20,051 bases of DNA from Pleurotus ostreatus/Saccharomyces cerevisiae fusant (lineage: Eukaryota > Opisthokonta). Shown in pieces: positions 1 through 8,678 of the stretch. Both the position numbers and the translations under genes were made by a program. The stretch lies in the NCBI GenBank assembly GCA_024196135.1, contig JAMQCK010000554.1:1-20051 (forward strand), given 5' to 3'. Position 1 is the first letter of the stretch, and each line of letters starts with the position of its first letter. Below the pieces are notes generated by a model, which did not search any database, had not been told where the DNA came from, and saw only the letters and a program-made list of their open reading frames with translations.

Positions 1-326
1 GTTGGACGTGGTCGAAAAAATCTGGCTTCCTCACAGAACGGTAGATCGAGGCGGAAATCTCCGGATTACGGAGTCTCAGGCGGAACGAGCATACATACTG
101 TGAGATATGCGGGGTAAAGTACGTGAGGGCATGTAGTGCCATATGACACATCCTGACACGTTTTGTGAGCATCAAAAGCACACCCTCGCAAAGTTGGTAT
201 GCAGATGGGGGTTTTCCATGGCGCTCTACCGTTCTATGAAGTTTTTGAGGCCCGCCGAGCTCGTCCAATACGCGCCTCGGCGATCTTTCCGAAAAAGGCA
301 GCGCGCAATTGATCTGGCCGCCACTG
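1..326 (-). mobile_element. 375-bp-family MITE, copy 1, cut by the window edge
   Basis: This is the reverse complement, with scattered mismatches, of the complete element at 13598-13972. Position 326 corresponds to 13598 and position 1 to about 13923, so roughly 50 bp lie outside the window. It ends ...GCCGCCACTG followed by TA at 327-328. The sequence after that TA (from 329) is the interior of a related element, so this copy is inserted into another copy. It carries no transposase. The short open frames inside it recur by chance in other copies and are not genes. TA target use and CAG...CTG ends point to the Tc1/mariner superfamily; that assignment is inferred from the ends only. Confidence 0.85.
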
Positions 327-328
327 TA

Positions 329-535
329 CAATAGGTCAGAGCACGTAGGGCCCTTTGGCACGTTCGTTTCTTGACGAGCCGGAGGATGGAATGACGAACC
401 GGGTATGTAGATGGGGGTTCTCAGTGACGCTCCATCGTTCTGTGAGGCCCTTGAGGCCCCAAGACCCTGCCTAGCACTCGCTTCGGCGATTTATTCCAAA
501 GAGGAACCGCGCAACTATCGATCTGAGCGCAGCTG
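329..535 (+). mobile_element. 375-bp-family MITE, right part of the host copy of the nested pair
   Basis: This stretch matches 18895-19094 in the same orientation. Both start with CAATAGGTCAG, run through a motif GACGAGCCGGAGGATG, and end in GCAGCTG followed by TA (536-537). It is more diverged than copy 1: its terminal repeat has several substitutions and small indels. Its left half should lie beyond copy 1, outside the window. No coding potential. Confidence 0.8.
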
Positions 536-1555
536 TAAAGGTTCGGCCCACGCCGCTTGCACCCATACCCCAGTTATGCGCTTCAACTGAAACTGAGAAT
601 AGAGCAGCCCAGCTTTTATAAGCAAGACCTAACGTCGTTGACCTCAAGCTTTTGAAGGAATCCCATGAAGCTTATGGTCTGGCCTCCGGATGAAGGACGT
701 ACTGGCGGAAGAACGCGTCTTAGTTTCCCCTTCGCTGGTAGCGGTATAGAATTCCAGAGTTAGAGAGAATGGAAACGAAGAGTATCAGACAGAACAGGCA
801 TACTGTGCCTCACTGTATGGAAGCAGTCCGACGAGAGCTGCGAGAGGCACCGGACATGCAAACAGGGATAGGGAGACCGTGATCAAGGGCAAAATTTCGA
901 TTTCTTACGCTTTCCGGTGGCATTTCGTGGTCCTTTCTTGTGGTACTCCATGCTCTCAGATGGCCTTTATGATGCCGCTTAGGCATAGCCAGTGCACTCA
1001 GAGCACAATTGTGGATAGACATGCTACTCGGAGGCCATGAGCAAGCGGTAGCCTCCGGACTGAGTCAATATATAGTATGGAATATCTTGGCAGGGGGACT
1101 GCCTCATGAACCTGTTCCGTATGAGATTACAGGGATTTTGAAAGATACCAGCCTCCCGCGTCGGAAGATCGCCCATCCATATTCAGTAGCAGGGCTATCC
1201 CGTAGGGGGTGATCCCATAAAGGGAATTTTACTGTATATACGATGCTCGTGGTGCCGCCCATCACACGGCAACGAATCAGGGTCGCTTATCTCTGAGCGG
1301 CACTGGCCGGTCTTGCATTCCTGTACATAGTACAGATGATACAAAAGATAGTTTTTCGCGTATGTAGCTGAAATCGAATGCCCCTATGATGCCTTCTGCA
1401 GCTGGCATCCAGCGGAAAGCCCGAGTGAATGGTAAAAGACAACCGACGCATCTGCGCACGTGCTAGATAACACGGCGATAAGATCAGCGGCAGAGCTCGG
1501 CACGGAGATAGCGAAACTCAGATGAGTAACATATGGGTGACACCCAGTCAGGTAC
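536..1555. other. Gene-free stretch
   Basis: I find no recognisable protein domain, no convincing spliced reading frame and no RNA gene here. The open frames are at most about 70 codons and resemble nothing I know. No inverted-repeat element was recognised either. Confidence 0.5.
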
Positions 1556-1722
1556 CTCACGCACCTCGCGACCCACGTTTCGTCACGCCAGCTCTCGCCG
1601 CATGATACTCATGCACCGAGTGAGTCTGAGGTGCGTGAGCCTTCACGCAAAAAGTCTGCTTTTCAACGTTAGTCTCGCAAGAACGAGCCGGATCGTGACT
1701 TTTCACGCGTTTTTGTGCGTGA
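1556..1722. repeat. TCACGC hexamer cluster with inverted repeats
   Basis: TCACGC occurs at 1557, 1583, 1643 and 1703, and its complement GCGTGA at 1633 and 1717: six copies in 167 bp. Two of them belong to a perfect 12-bp inverted repeat, CTCACGCACCTC at 1556-1567 and GAGGTGCGTGAG at 1628-1639. A second imperfect pair joins TTCACGCAAAAA (1642) to TTTTTGTGCGTGA (1710). The cluster lies about 220 bp upstream of a TATA-like site before the methyltransferase gene. It could be a transcription-factor binding cluster or the relic of a foldback element. Confidence 0.55.
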
Positions 1723-1938
1723 GGAGGGCGCGGCCGTGAATTTTGTTTAGGTTCTACAGTGATATACATGGCCCTGTCATGCGCATGTGAGAATCCTGGC
1801 CAGGATCTTATTCGTCAAGTGCATTGTACACGTGGAAAGTGAGGCAGATACGCGGGATCGCGTGCCAGTGAACGGATGGGTCACACGTTACGTTACAGCA
1901 TGGTTTCCTGGGCCTACAATTCAATGATGTTCTCCAAG

Positions 1939-1946
1939 TATATATA
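1939..1946 (+). promoter_or_regulatory. TATA-like box before the methyltransferase gene
   Basis: TATATATA at 1939-1946 lies 56 bp ahead of the proposed ATG at 2002, a normal distance for a fungal TATA element with a short leader. No experimental start site is available, so this is a position-based inference. Confidence 0.4.
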
Positions 1947-2001
1947 GCCTGTCACCCCGAACGGGTCTTGACCTCGTCCCTCCAATTCCTCTCTTGCGCT
2001 G

Positions 2002-3450
2002 ATGGATTCCCAAGATGTCGTACTCCTTGAAGGTGAAACATTCACTCCGACTGGGAGACCCTTGAGAGCCAGAGACAGCCGAGTGAACAGACAGTGACAT
2101 GATACTAACGTTCGCGCGCAGTTGACCCTCTCGTTGCGCTCATTCCTTCCCGTGGAGACCCAGAATTGAGCTTTGTCTATACGCGTGGTGACACTTATAT
2201 CGGGGAAGAAGCGTCGAGACCGAGCGCCAGCGAACGCGTACACTGCAGGTTGAGGCTGACGATGCGTTTCATGTTGTGAATCCTCTGACTGTTCACCTTA
2301 TAGCTGCCAAGGATTGTGCTCGGACTCAGCAGCGTGCGAGTGCATAGTCTTTCAGCGTCGATGGTCGCACGCGTACGGAGTCGATACATTCATGTACGAC
2401 GATCAGAAACTTCTGAAGCGCTTCGACCTACCAGTGTTTGAGTGCAACTCGCTTTGTTCGTGCACCACAGCCTGTCAAAATCGAGTGTGTGGGCTCTTCC
2501 GGATGATAGCTGCCTTTCACTTATCATATGTCTCAGGTGGCTCAGCTCGGAAGGTCAATGCCTCTACGTGTCATGAGTACGGTGCATAAAGGATGGGCCG
2601 TTTTCAACGGCTCCAGCAACATTCGGAGAGGGCAATTCATAGGGTTTTTCATTGGGGAGTTGACCAAAGAGTCAGAATCTGACAGCTCGAGCAGGTGAGC
2701 AATCGAAGCATGAGCGGACGTGGGCGCGAGCTGATATCACATCAAAAGCTTACACGAGTACGCCTTTGACATCGACTTCTGGTTCCTTCGTAGAAACAAT
2801 CCTGCCTTGCCCCCACCGCCAGCCGGCGAGCGCGAGGACAGTCCTGAAAGGTGTGGCCTCGTGGAAAAAGCAATACGCCAGGACGTAGACAGCCCGTAAA
2901 GGCTAATGAAACGTATCACATAGCGTTGATTGGGAGCCAATGTACTCCGTTGATAGCTTCAGAAGGGGAAATGTATGTCACCATATGCTACACCAGGACG
3001 GGCTGGCCGCATACGAGCTGACTGTCTCCAGTTTACCCGACTAATCAACCACTCCTGCGACCCAAACCTCGCCGTAGTGGGTGTTTATGTGAACGAGGTG
3101 AGGGCCTCCTAGCCTCAACGTGAATGTCCTGCTTGCAACACCCTATACTGATATCTGATCCGCGGCGTGTTTGCTGATGCAGTTGGGCCCAGGGTGACTT
3201 GGACAAGCCCCTCCTGGCGTTCTTCTCCACACGAGATATCAAGTCAGAAGAGGAGCTGACAATCTCGTACAGGCAGGCGACCTGCGAAGAGGACGACGAT
3301 AGCGATGACCCCGAGGTAGTCAAAGGTCCACACTGCCTGTGTGGCTCCGAAAAATGCGATGGTAAGCCTTGGCATGCAATTTCGCCCTGGCAGCCACCTG
3401 AGCCCAGCGCAGGTCGACCACTGTACACTTCCGTCCGCAGAAACCAGTAA
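2002..3450 (+). CDS. SUV39/DIM-5-type histone H3K9 methyltransferase, 8 exons
   Basis: Proposed exons are 2002-2032, 2122-2248, 2304-2484, 2537-2694, 2749-2850, 2924-2972, 3032-3097 and 3193-3450. They total 972 nt, encoding 323 residues, with all introns GT-AG and phase-consistent. The pre-SET zinc cluster is complete: nine cysteines at C52, C54, C58, C64, C66, C100, C104, C106 and C110. The SET core shows KGWAVF (131-136), a YAFDIDFW block in exon 5, NHSCDPN (222-228) and ELTISY ending in Tyr264. The post-SET CxCx4C is C286, C288 and C293. This order defines SUV39-class enzymes, which methylate histone H3 lysine 9 to set up heterochromatin. The length is near that of Neurospora DIM-5, and like DIM-5 there is no chromodomain. 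The first exon and the third-last intron (2851-2923, where two shorter alternatives keep the same phase) are least certain. A small intron at 3362-3412 could shorten the tail without changing frame. The gene converges with the RBR gene downstream. Confidence 0.9.
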
Positions 3451-3570
3451 TTCTGACGTATGTCTACTTCCCCGAGAAGGGTTCTCAGTCAAGACGACGC
3501 ACTGGATCGACGGATATGTCTGATTCGCCTGCCAAGCACATTATAAGCCTACCTTTTTCTTAAAACATCA

Positions 3571-3648
3571 TATTTTTCTGAGCTCGCGCAACGCCCGCCT
3601 CGGCGATCTTATTGAATGGGGCAGGACCATCAGTGATGTCCGCAGCTG
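3571..3648 (+). mobile_element. Right end of a 375-bp-family MITE (second subfamily)
   Basis: This 78-bp piece matches 14287-14364, the right terminal repeat of the complete element at 13990-14364. Shared parts include TATTTTTC, GAGCTCGCGC, CCTCGGCGA, ATGGGGCAGG and CATCAGTGATGTCC, ending in GCAGCTG and then TA. The rest of the element is missing, so it is a truncated relic about 120 bp past the methyltransferase stop codon. Confidence 0.75.
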
Positions 3649-3694
3649 TATGTCTCAACTCCCAAATGGATCATGAAGAACGACCGACAATACT

Positions 3695-3766
3695 GTACAG
3701 TGCATGCGAGAAATCAATTACCTGCCAAGAAATGGTGGCAGGTAATTGATTTCGCGCAGACAGTGT
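3695..3766. repeat. Strong hairpin in the convergent intergenic spacer
   Basis: A perfect 18-bp stem pairs 3710-3727 with 3736-3753 around the 8-base loop AGAAATGG. The arms continue with mismatches out to GTAC on both sides (3695 and 3763). It sits between the 3' ends of the methyltransferase (3450) and the RBR gene (3961). It may be a tiny foldback element, a transcript 3'-end structure, or a miRNA-like precursor. Confidence 0.7.
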
Positions 3767-3960
3767 ACATGAGGCCACGCAAGTAGATTACTTGAGGTTC
3801 GAAGGAGACCGGAAGATATTACTCGAACAGACATACTCCAATATGGACAACACCGAACATGTACAACAATAACAACAGATGCTCGAGGGATACAAGACAG
3901 GCAAGCAATTTCTCTGCGCTGACTTATAGCTGCGTTCTTGACAAGGATATACAGCGTTAC

Positions 3961-6337
3961 TCAAACTGCGTCCAGACCGATACTGCCGTGTTCAGTGCGC
4001 ATATGCCCATAGATCCCGTCTCCGCCTACGAACGTTTCCATGCACACCCAGCACATGTGCGTCTTGCACTGGCTGCAGACGACGTGGTGGCAGCCCCCGG
4101 TGCGCTCAATGGGTGCTCTGCATCCAGGGCAGTGCTTTGCGCCTTTCGACTCCATCCACTGTGCGAGCTCCAATGCCCCATCGTCGCCATCGCACGGGAG
4201 GGAGCCATGACACTCAGCGCGACACGCCGTGCAGAACCTCAGCAGGCATGAAGGGCATTGGAGCGTCCTACGATCGGGCGCTCGGCGGTACACCTGCTTG
4301 CAGTCCGGTGTCGGACAGTACATGAGCTCGTTAGGATTGTCGGCGACGTGCGCGGCGAGCGAGCTGCAAACAAGATTGCAGAACTCGCTATCGTTCAGAA
4401 CCGAGCGTGCGTCATCACACGACAGTCGTTCGGAGCATCGTCCAGTGTCACCAAGACAAACCAAAGGAAACGACCTGTTGTCTGCAGATGCGAGAATGAA
4501 GCGGCGGATGCACTCAATGCACCACGAGTGCCCGCAGCGAAGAGTTGCGCCTGTTGCGATCTCGACGAAGCACACAGGACAGCTGCGAGTACGGTCAGGT
4601 GAATCAGAAGCGCGGAGACGCTGTGACGCCCGGTAGATGGTGCCGACCGCATCGGTATACTCCTGAAAACTCCCGTGCAGCACCAAAGCGCGGCTTCGCA
4701 CGTCAAGATTGACACGGTCGTTACCGAGTCGCTTTCGAAGAGAAGTCACTTCGCTGTCGATGTAGAGGCCGATGGGAGCCAGAGGGAGTGGTATCACCCA
4801 CGCATGCTGAGATTCCAGAAAGTCAAGCTTGATGCTTAGTGCCTTCGCAGCCTCCTCCCGCTGCGTCCTGGAGCCGGCTACGCGCAGCTCACGCTTACAT
4901 GCATCGGCGAATGCGCATATACCACGGGTATGCAGTTGCCGGATGAACTCTCGCCCGCGAGAAGACGTAAAAAATGGGTGCCATACGTTTCGGCCCATCG
5001 AGCTCAGGATCTGGCCGCGCACAATGAGTATCATCTCCTTTCGCACGCTTCCGAGGGGCGCCACGCAAGGCGCGTGCATCCGAGCTTGCATGACGTAGCC
5101 GTTTTGCCGCGGGACGAACGTTACTTGCACGCCAGACTCTTGCGCGGCCCGAGCGAGCTCGGCCAAGGCCGGCTGTCTCGCACTGTACACGCTAGTGCGC
5201 ATGTCTAAAGTCATGCTGACCGAATATCGAGCAGAAATATCAGTCCCTGCTGTGGCCGATGGCTTCCTACCATTCATAGCTAGAGCAGCTGACCGCGCCT
5301 CTGCAGCGGACGAGAAAGTCACCCAGATGGCAGATCGGCCGTTGCGGTAGGGGGTTTGCTGCCGCTGCACGGACAAAACCCCCCCCTGTTTGTAGACGTA
5401 GCCTTCAACGGCAGTCTCGACGCGCTCGGCAGAGCTCAGGCGAGGCAGGTTGTTGTACATGTGGGAGACCGGAGAGCCGAGGCCTTTGATTTCCACCATA
5501 TGAGAGATGGGCGAGCCGAGGCCCTGTACCTCGGCCGGGGTAACATCCATGGGGAGGCCGGAGAACCTGACGGTGACGAGCTCGACTGCCGGGACTCCCT
5601 TGTGGATCTCAGCCAAGAGGGTGTGGTGGCGTATGGGCTTCGTGGCACTCCTGATCCCGGCCTCCGCTGCAGAGAGCGTCGAATATCCCGCATATATAGT
5701 CTTCGTCGGGATTTGGAATGCGACACGCACGGTCGCGTCATTAAAAGTCGTGCCGGCATCGCTGCGCGCTCTTTGCCTGGCAAGCAACCTGACGGTCGTC
5801 TGCGCGCCGCAGATGACCTTCCCGTGCAGCGCCTTGCTCGCACAGTCTGCATCTGCAACTCGAGCGAACTGGACCAAGTACGAGTTACGGGGCAGTGTTT
5901 CGATGCCGACAAGCCGTCCAAACGTCGCGCAAGACTCTTCGATGTCTCTCGCCGACGCTGAATAGGGAAGGCCTTCTAATAGGATGCTATCGAGCTCGAA
6001 GGCAGTCTGGAGCTTGCGCACAGAGATCCCGTCCTGCATCTCGACTGTCATATGCTCCTCGATTGTGAATACGGTAGACTCGAGATCTGGAAGCCCAGGC
6101 TAATTCATCTCAGTGTCCTAGGCTATGACGACCTTCGCACAAGACTCGCGTACCTGTTTGCTTGTTCTCTGACCAGGTCCGGAGGCCATTTCGTGGCTCT
6201 GCACGCAGCTAAAGTGTGGAGGACGTAGACCCTGCTGCTTCTAAATCGATACCCAGAGCGCTGGCGGTCCTGGCACTTACTGACGTCGGAGGACGAAGCT
6301 CTGCCGCGGATGCGCCGGGCTGGTTGGGAGAAGCCAT
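3961..6337 (-). CDS. RBR (RING-IBR-RING) E3 ubiquitin ligase with N-terminal RRM-like domains
   Basis: The main exon is 6086-3961. Two short upstream exons, 6337-6281 and 6208-6154, join by a GTAAGT intron (6209-6280) and a GTACGC intron (6087-6153) in matching phase, giving 745 residues. Residues about 70-140 and 205-310 look like RRM-type folds. RING1 begins with CPVC (540-543), CGH (555-557) and CIEC (560-563). The IBR is about 628-669. RING2 spans 690-719, with the catalytic cysteine in TGGCHH at C703. RBR ligases take ubiquitin from an E2 onto this RING2 cysteine before passing it to the substrate. RRM plus RBR proteins are common in mushroom-forming fungi, where they are often longer and carry CCCH fingers; I see none here. 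A 13-residue tandem repeat around GLGSPxSHM lies near 226-247. The substrate is unknown. The RBR identity is firm; the 49-residue N-terminal extension and its start are moderate (first in-frame ATG of the main exon is at 6051). Confidence 0.92.
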
Positions 6338-6492
6338 GAGAAACACCGCGATGCGATGGCTTGCCTGAGCGTGAAAGGGAGAAGCGCTCGATGACGGATC
6401 GACACCTCCGACGCTCACCCGGCGCCTTATGTACATGTGAGAGTACAAGCTCGAACGATGACGTATATTTGATACAGCAGGCGGTTTCAATA

Positions 6493-6883
6493 GAGTGTAT
6501 TCGCCCATCAATAATTCCGTTATGAGCATGCTAATTCGTTTTGGAATCTTCAAGGCAGTTTCGTAACAAGACTGACCAGATACAAGATCTTCGCAGTGGC
6601 TCTCGCCGAGCAGGCCAGCGCGACTCGTCCTGGACCGGTCGTTCTTGCACTTCACGAGGCGAGACTTGGTAAGCCGTCTTGGGCAACTGCTTGACGCCGC
6701 CTGCTGTCGTGAAACGACGTGAACACGAGGTCATTGAAGGGTTGCCTGCGCTTATGAGTACAGATCCCGCCGACGATTTCCGTAACATACCAAAACGATT
6801 TCGTAGTATGAACGCGCTCGGTGCGTGATTGAATTGGTATGTACCGCTTTTGGATCTTGAATTTTTGATGGGCGAATACACTC
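6493..6883. mobile_element. 391-bp Tc1/mariner-like MITE in the RBR upstream region
   Basis: Terminal inverted repeats begin GAGTGTATTCGCCCATCAA at 6493 and end with the complement at 6883, about 26 bp with one mismatch. TA is present on both outer sides (6491-6492 and 6884-6885), the duplication expected for Tc1/mariner-type insertion. The 391-bp interior has no transposase-like frame. The right repeat is unrelated to the CAG...CTG family elsewhere in the window. It lies 156 bp ahead of the proposed RBR start, within the presumed promoter or leader. Confidence 0.85.
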
Positions 6884-6938
6884 TAATCTCGTCATTACGT
6901 ATCACTAGTGACAATCGTAATGCGCAGTGCTCTTGATA

Positions 6939-6963
6939 ACCCCCTTATTAATAATAAGGGGGT
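6939..6963. repeat. Perfect 12+1+12 palindrome
   Basis: ACCCCCTTATTA is followed by one A and then its exact complement TAATAAGGGGGT. It lies just outside the 391-bp MITE. It may be a dimeric regulator site or the footprint of a tiny foldback insertion; no function can be read from it. Confidence 0.6.
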
Positions 6964-7224
6964 CTGGCGATGCTCGGGCTTAGGGCTTAGTATCAAGTTA
7001 TGTAATTAAGGCTTTGCATCGAGGTCGATAGTAAGGTCATCCTCGTGCGGGCTCCCGCAACTTGCTACACGGGCTAGCGCCCTTCTGATCTCTCCCTCGA
7101 GTTGTCTACATCGCCATTAAGGGCCCAGTCTGTACTCCCATATTCGTGTACCTTCGTCCCACATCCACAAAGGAAAGGATACTGAGCGCAACGTAAATCA
7201 GCCAACACGTGACTGGCTAACCTT
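6964..7224. other. No feature recognised
   Basis: No domain, intact splice structure or repeat was identified in this short spacer. Confidence 0.4.
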
Positions 7225-7728
7225 TAGGCAAGCGACTGTCAAGCGCGTGCAGCGAAGCATGACAATTGCTGCAGTCCACATACTGTACCGGTATGTGTGG
7301 AGGCAACCGGTGGGGGGTGCGTTACGCTGACAACCTTCCGCACGTAGGCAGCCTACCCTCCGTTAGGTGTCGCAGTTGGTCAATGAGGCAACCATTAAAG
7401 GTAAGGTTTGTAGCTTTTGGGGTGACCGACGACGTGCAGCGTCAGGAAACAGCACGGTCTACCGGTTACATCACGAATGACCTGTTTTCCGAGCGAAAAG
7501 ACCGTGCGCGCAGCGCCGGAAAATAATGGAATTTCCGACGAAAACTCTGCGCGTTGGCAACCGACCCCTCCGTTATGCGTTACGCTAACTCATATATATG
7601 GGCGATATATTGTCCGGAGAATACCTGGTCTCCAAGAAGAGAAGCACGAGGGTAATGCCGCTCCAAAACAAGAAGCTAAGTGTTAACGATCCAGATTTGC
7701 GAAGGTCGCAAGGGGACTTAGTCGTTTG
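7225..7728 (+). pseudogene. Broken copy of an unknown small membrane protein gene
   Basis: Two blocks match the intact-looking gene on the opposite strand. Block 7281-7309 covers an exon end and the GTATGT donor (partner 8844-8872). Block 7587-7728 covers the membrane segment and basic tail (partner 8815-8667). The tails align as YLVSKKRSTRVM against YLVARTRSSRVM, then NKKLSVNDPDLR against NKKTSVNNPNLR. Mostly conservative changes suggest both were once coding. This copy is damaged: the intron carries an extra block of about 260 bp, the AG acceptor seen in the partner is absent, and a 4-bp deletion near 7602 shifts the frame inside the membrane helix. The function of the family is not recognised. 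Confidence 0.6.
7318..7586. repeat. Insertion flanked by 11-bp direct repeats inside the pseudogene intron
   Basis: TGCGTTACGCT occurs exactly at 7318-7328 and 7576-7586, bracketing 247 bp that are absent from the partner gene's 44-bp intron. CCCTCCGTTA is also repeated inside (about 7357) and beside the right copy (about 7566). No clear terminal inverted repeats were found, so the inserted DNA is unclassified. The direct repeats could be a long target duplication or a recombination scar. Confidence 0.5.
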
Positions 7729-7747
7729 AGGCGCCATCTATGACTCG

Positions 7748-8312
7748 CACGAGTGGCAAGGCGATTTTATCCAGGCTAAAAACATGCTTAAAAAGATGCT
7801 CAACAAGGCGCTCAAGAAGACGTTGTTTTTGCGCCAAAAAGTGCGTCTTTTCAGGGCCAAGCAGGTGTCGAGAAAGACTGTCTTTTGGAGCATCTTTTGC
7901 CACTGCAAAGGCGCCTCAAAAGTGCTTTCATTTGCCACCAAACGGAGAATCTTTTTGTCTCACTTGTTCATGCAAAAAACACCATCTTTTTACGCCCGAA
8001 AATACGACATACACCTTTTCAGCTGTCAAAAACCCGTCTTTTTTGACAGAGCGCCTTTCTACCTGTAAAACAATTGTCTTTTCTGTGCCAAAAAGGGACG
8101 CAGAAAGTGAGTCTTTTTGATAACAAAAAGACGCACTTTTGAGGCGCCTTTTCAGTGGCAAAAAGATGCTTCAAAAGACAGTCTTTCTCGACATCTTTTT
8201 GGCCCTAAAAACACGCACTTCTTCGGCGCAAAAACAACGTCTATTTGAGCGCCCTGCTCAGCATCTTTTGAAGCATGTTTTTAGCCCGAAAAAATCCGCC
8301 TTGCCACTCGTG
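7748..8312. mobile_element. 565-bp foldback element with ~180-bp inverted arms
   Basis: The left arm, 7748-7925, and right arm, 8133-8312, are near-complementary along their whole length. They start CACGAGTGGCAAGGCG and end with its complement, and their inner edges pair GGCGCCTCAAAAGTGC with its complement. The 207-bp loop holds a second hairpin, CTGTCAAAAA at 8033 with TTTTTGACAG at 8050, close to the exact centre. The element is rich in GTCTTTT and AAAAGATGC words. All open frames in it are by-products of the repeat. I could not find a clean target duplication, so the superfamily is open (foldback or Mutator-like). A transcript would form a long double-stranded RNA. Confidence 0.85.
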
Positions 8313-8678
8313 TCATCCTATCGCTGAGTGAGTCCCAGCCGGTGCTCGTGTTCCGTTGTACGCTGGCTGGATGAGTATCGGGACTTGCCATGCGCCTCTG
8401 ATGCGCCCTTCAGCGGCGTATGCGGCGGCGGAAACGCTTTGTGAAGCGACGGACAGGTCTTGGTGAGGCGTTCTACAGGGTCTATACAGTGTTGAGGCTA
8501 TTGGAGAGTAGCCCTGCGAGGCAGAGAGGCGCTGAGGCGCTGTCGCCGTGGGTCCCCGGCTGGAACCTGGGTGGCGGGAAGGCAGTGATGGGGGACGGCA
8601 CCGACATTGAGCCATATTCGTGCAGCGACGACGAGACCGACCGGGCGATGAACAGTACTCACCACGGCTTCACCACGA
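8313..8678. other. No gene recognised
   Basis: Open frames of about 100 codons exist on both strands, but neither shows a known domain, splice pattern or repeat. The far end (8667-8678) belongs to the match with the broken copy at 7728. Confidence 0.4.

Noticed and set aside
2896..2923. A 28-nt intron in the methyltransferase gene starting GTAAAG
   Set aside because: It keeps phase but is shorter than any usual fungal intron; the 73-nt alternative from 2851 has a good donor, the same phase and a CTAAT branch-like site.
4113..5965. Several plus-strand frames of 70-201 codons antisense to the RBR gene
   Set aside because: The minus frame contains the complete RRM and RBR signature over 696 codons, so these are shadows.
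7718..8327. Lys/Arg/Phe-rich open frames of up to 126 codons
   Set aside because: They come from both strands of the foldback element, whose arms are complementary and low in complexity; no start context or domain supports them.
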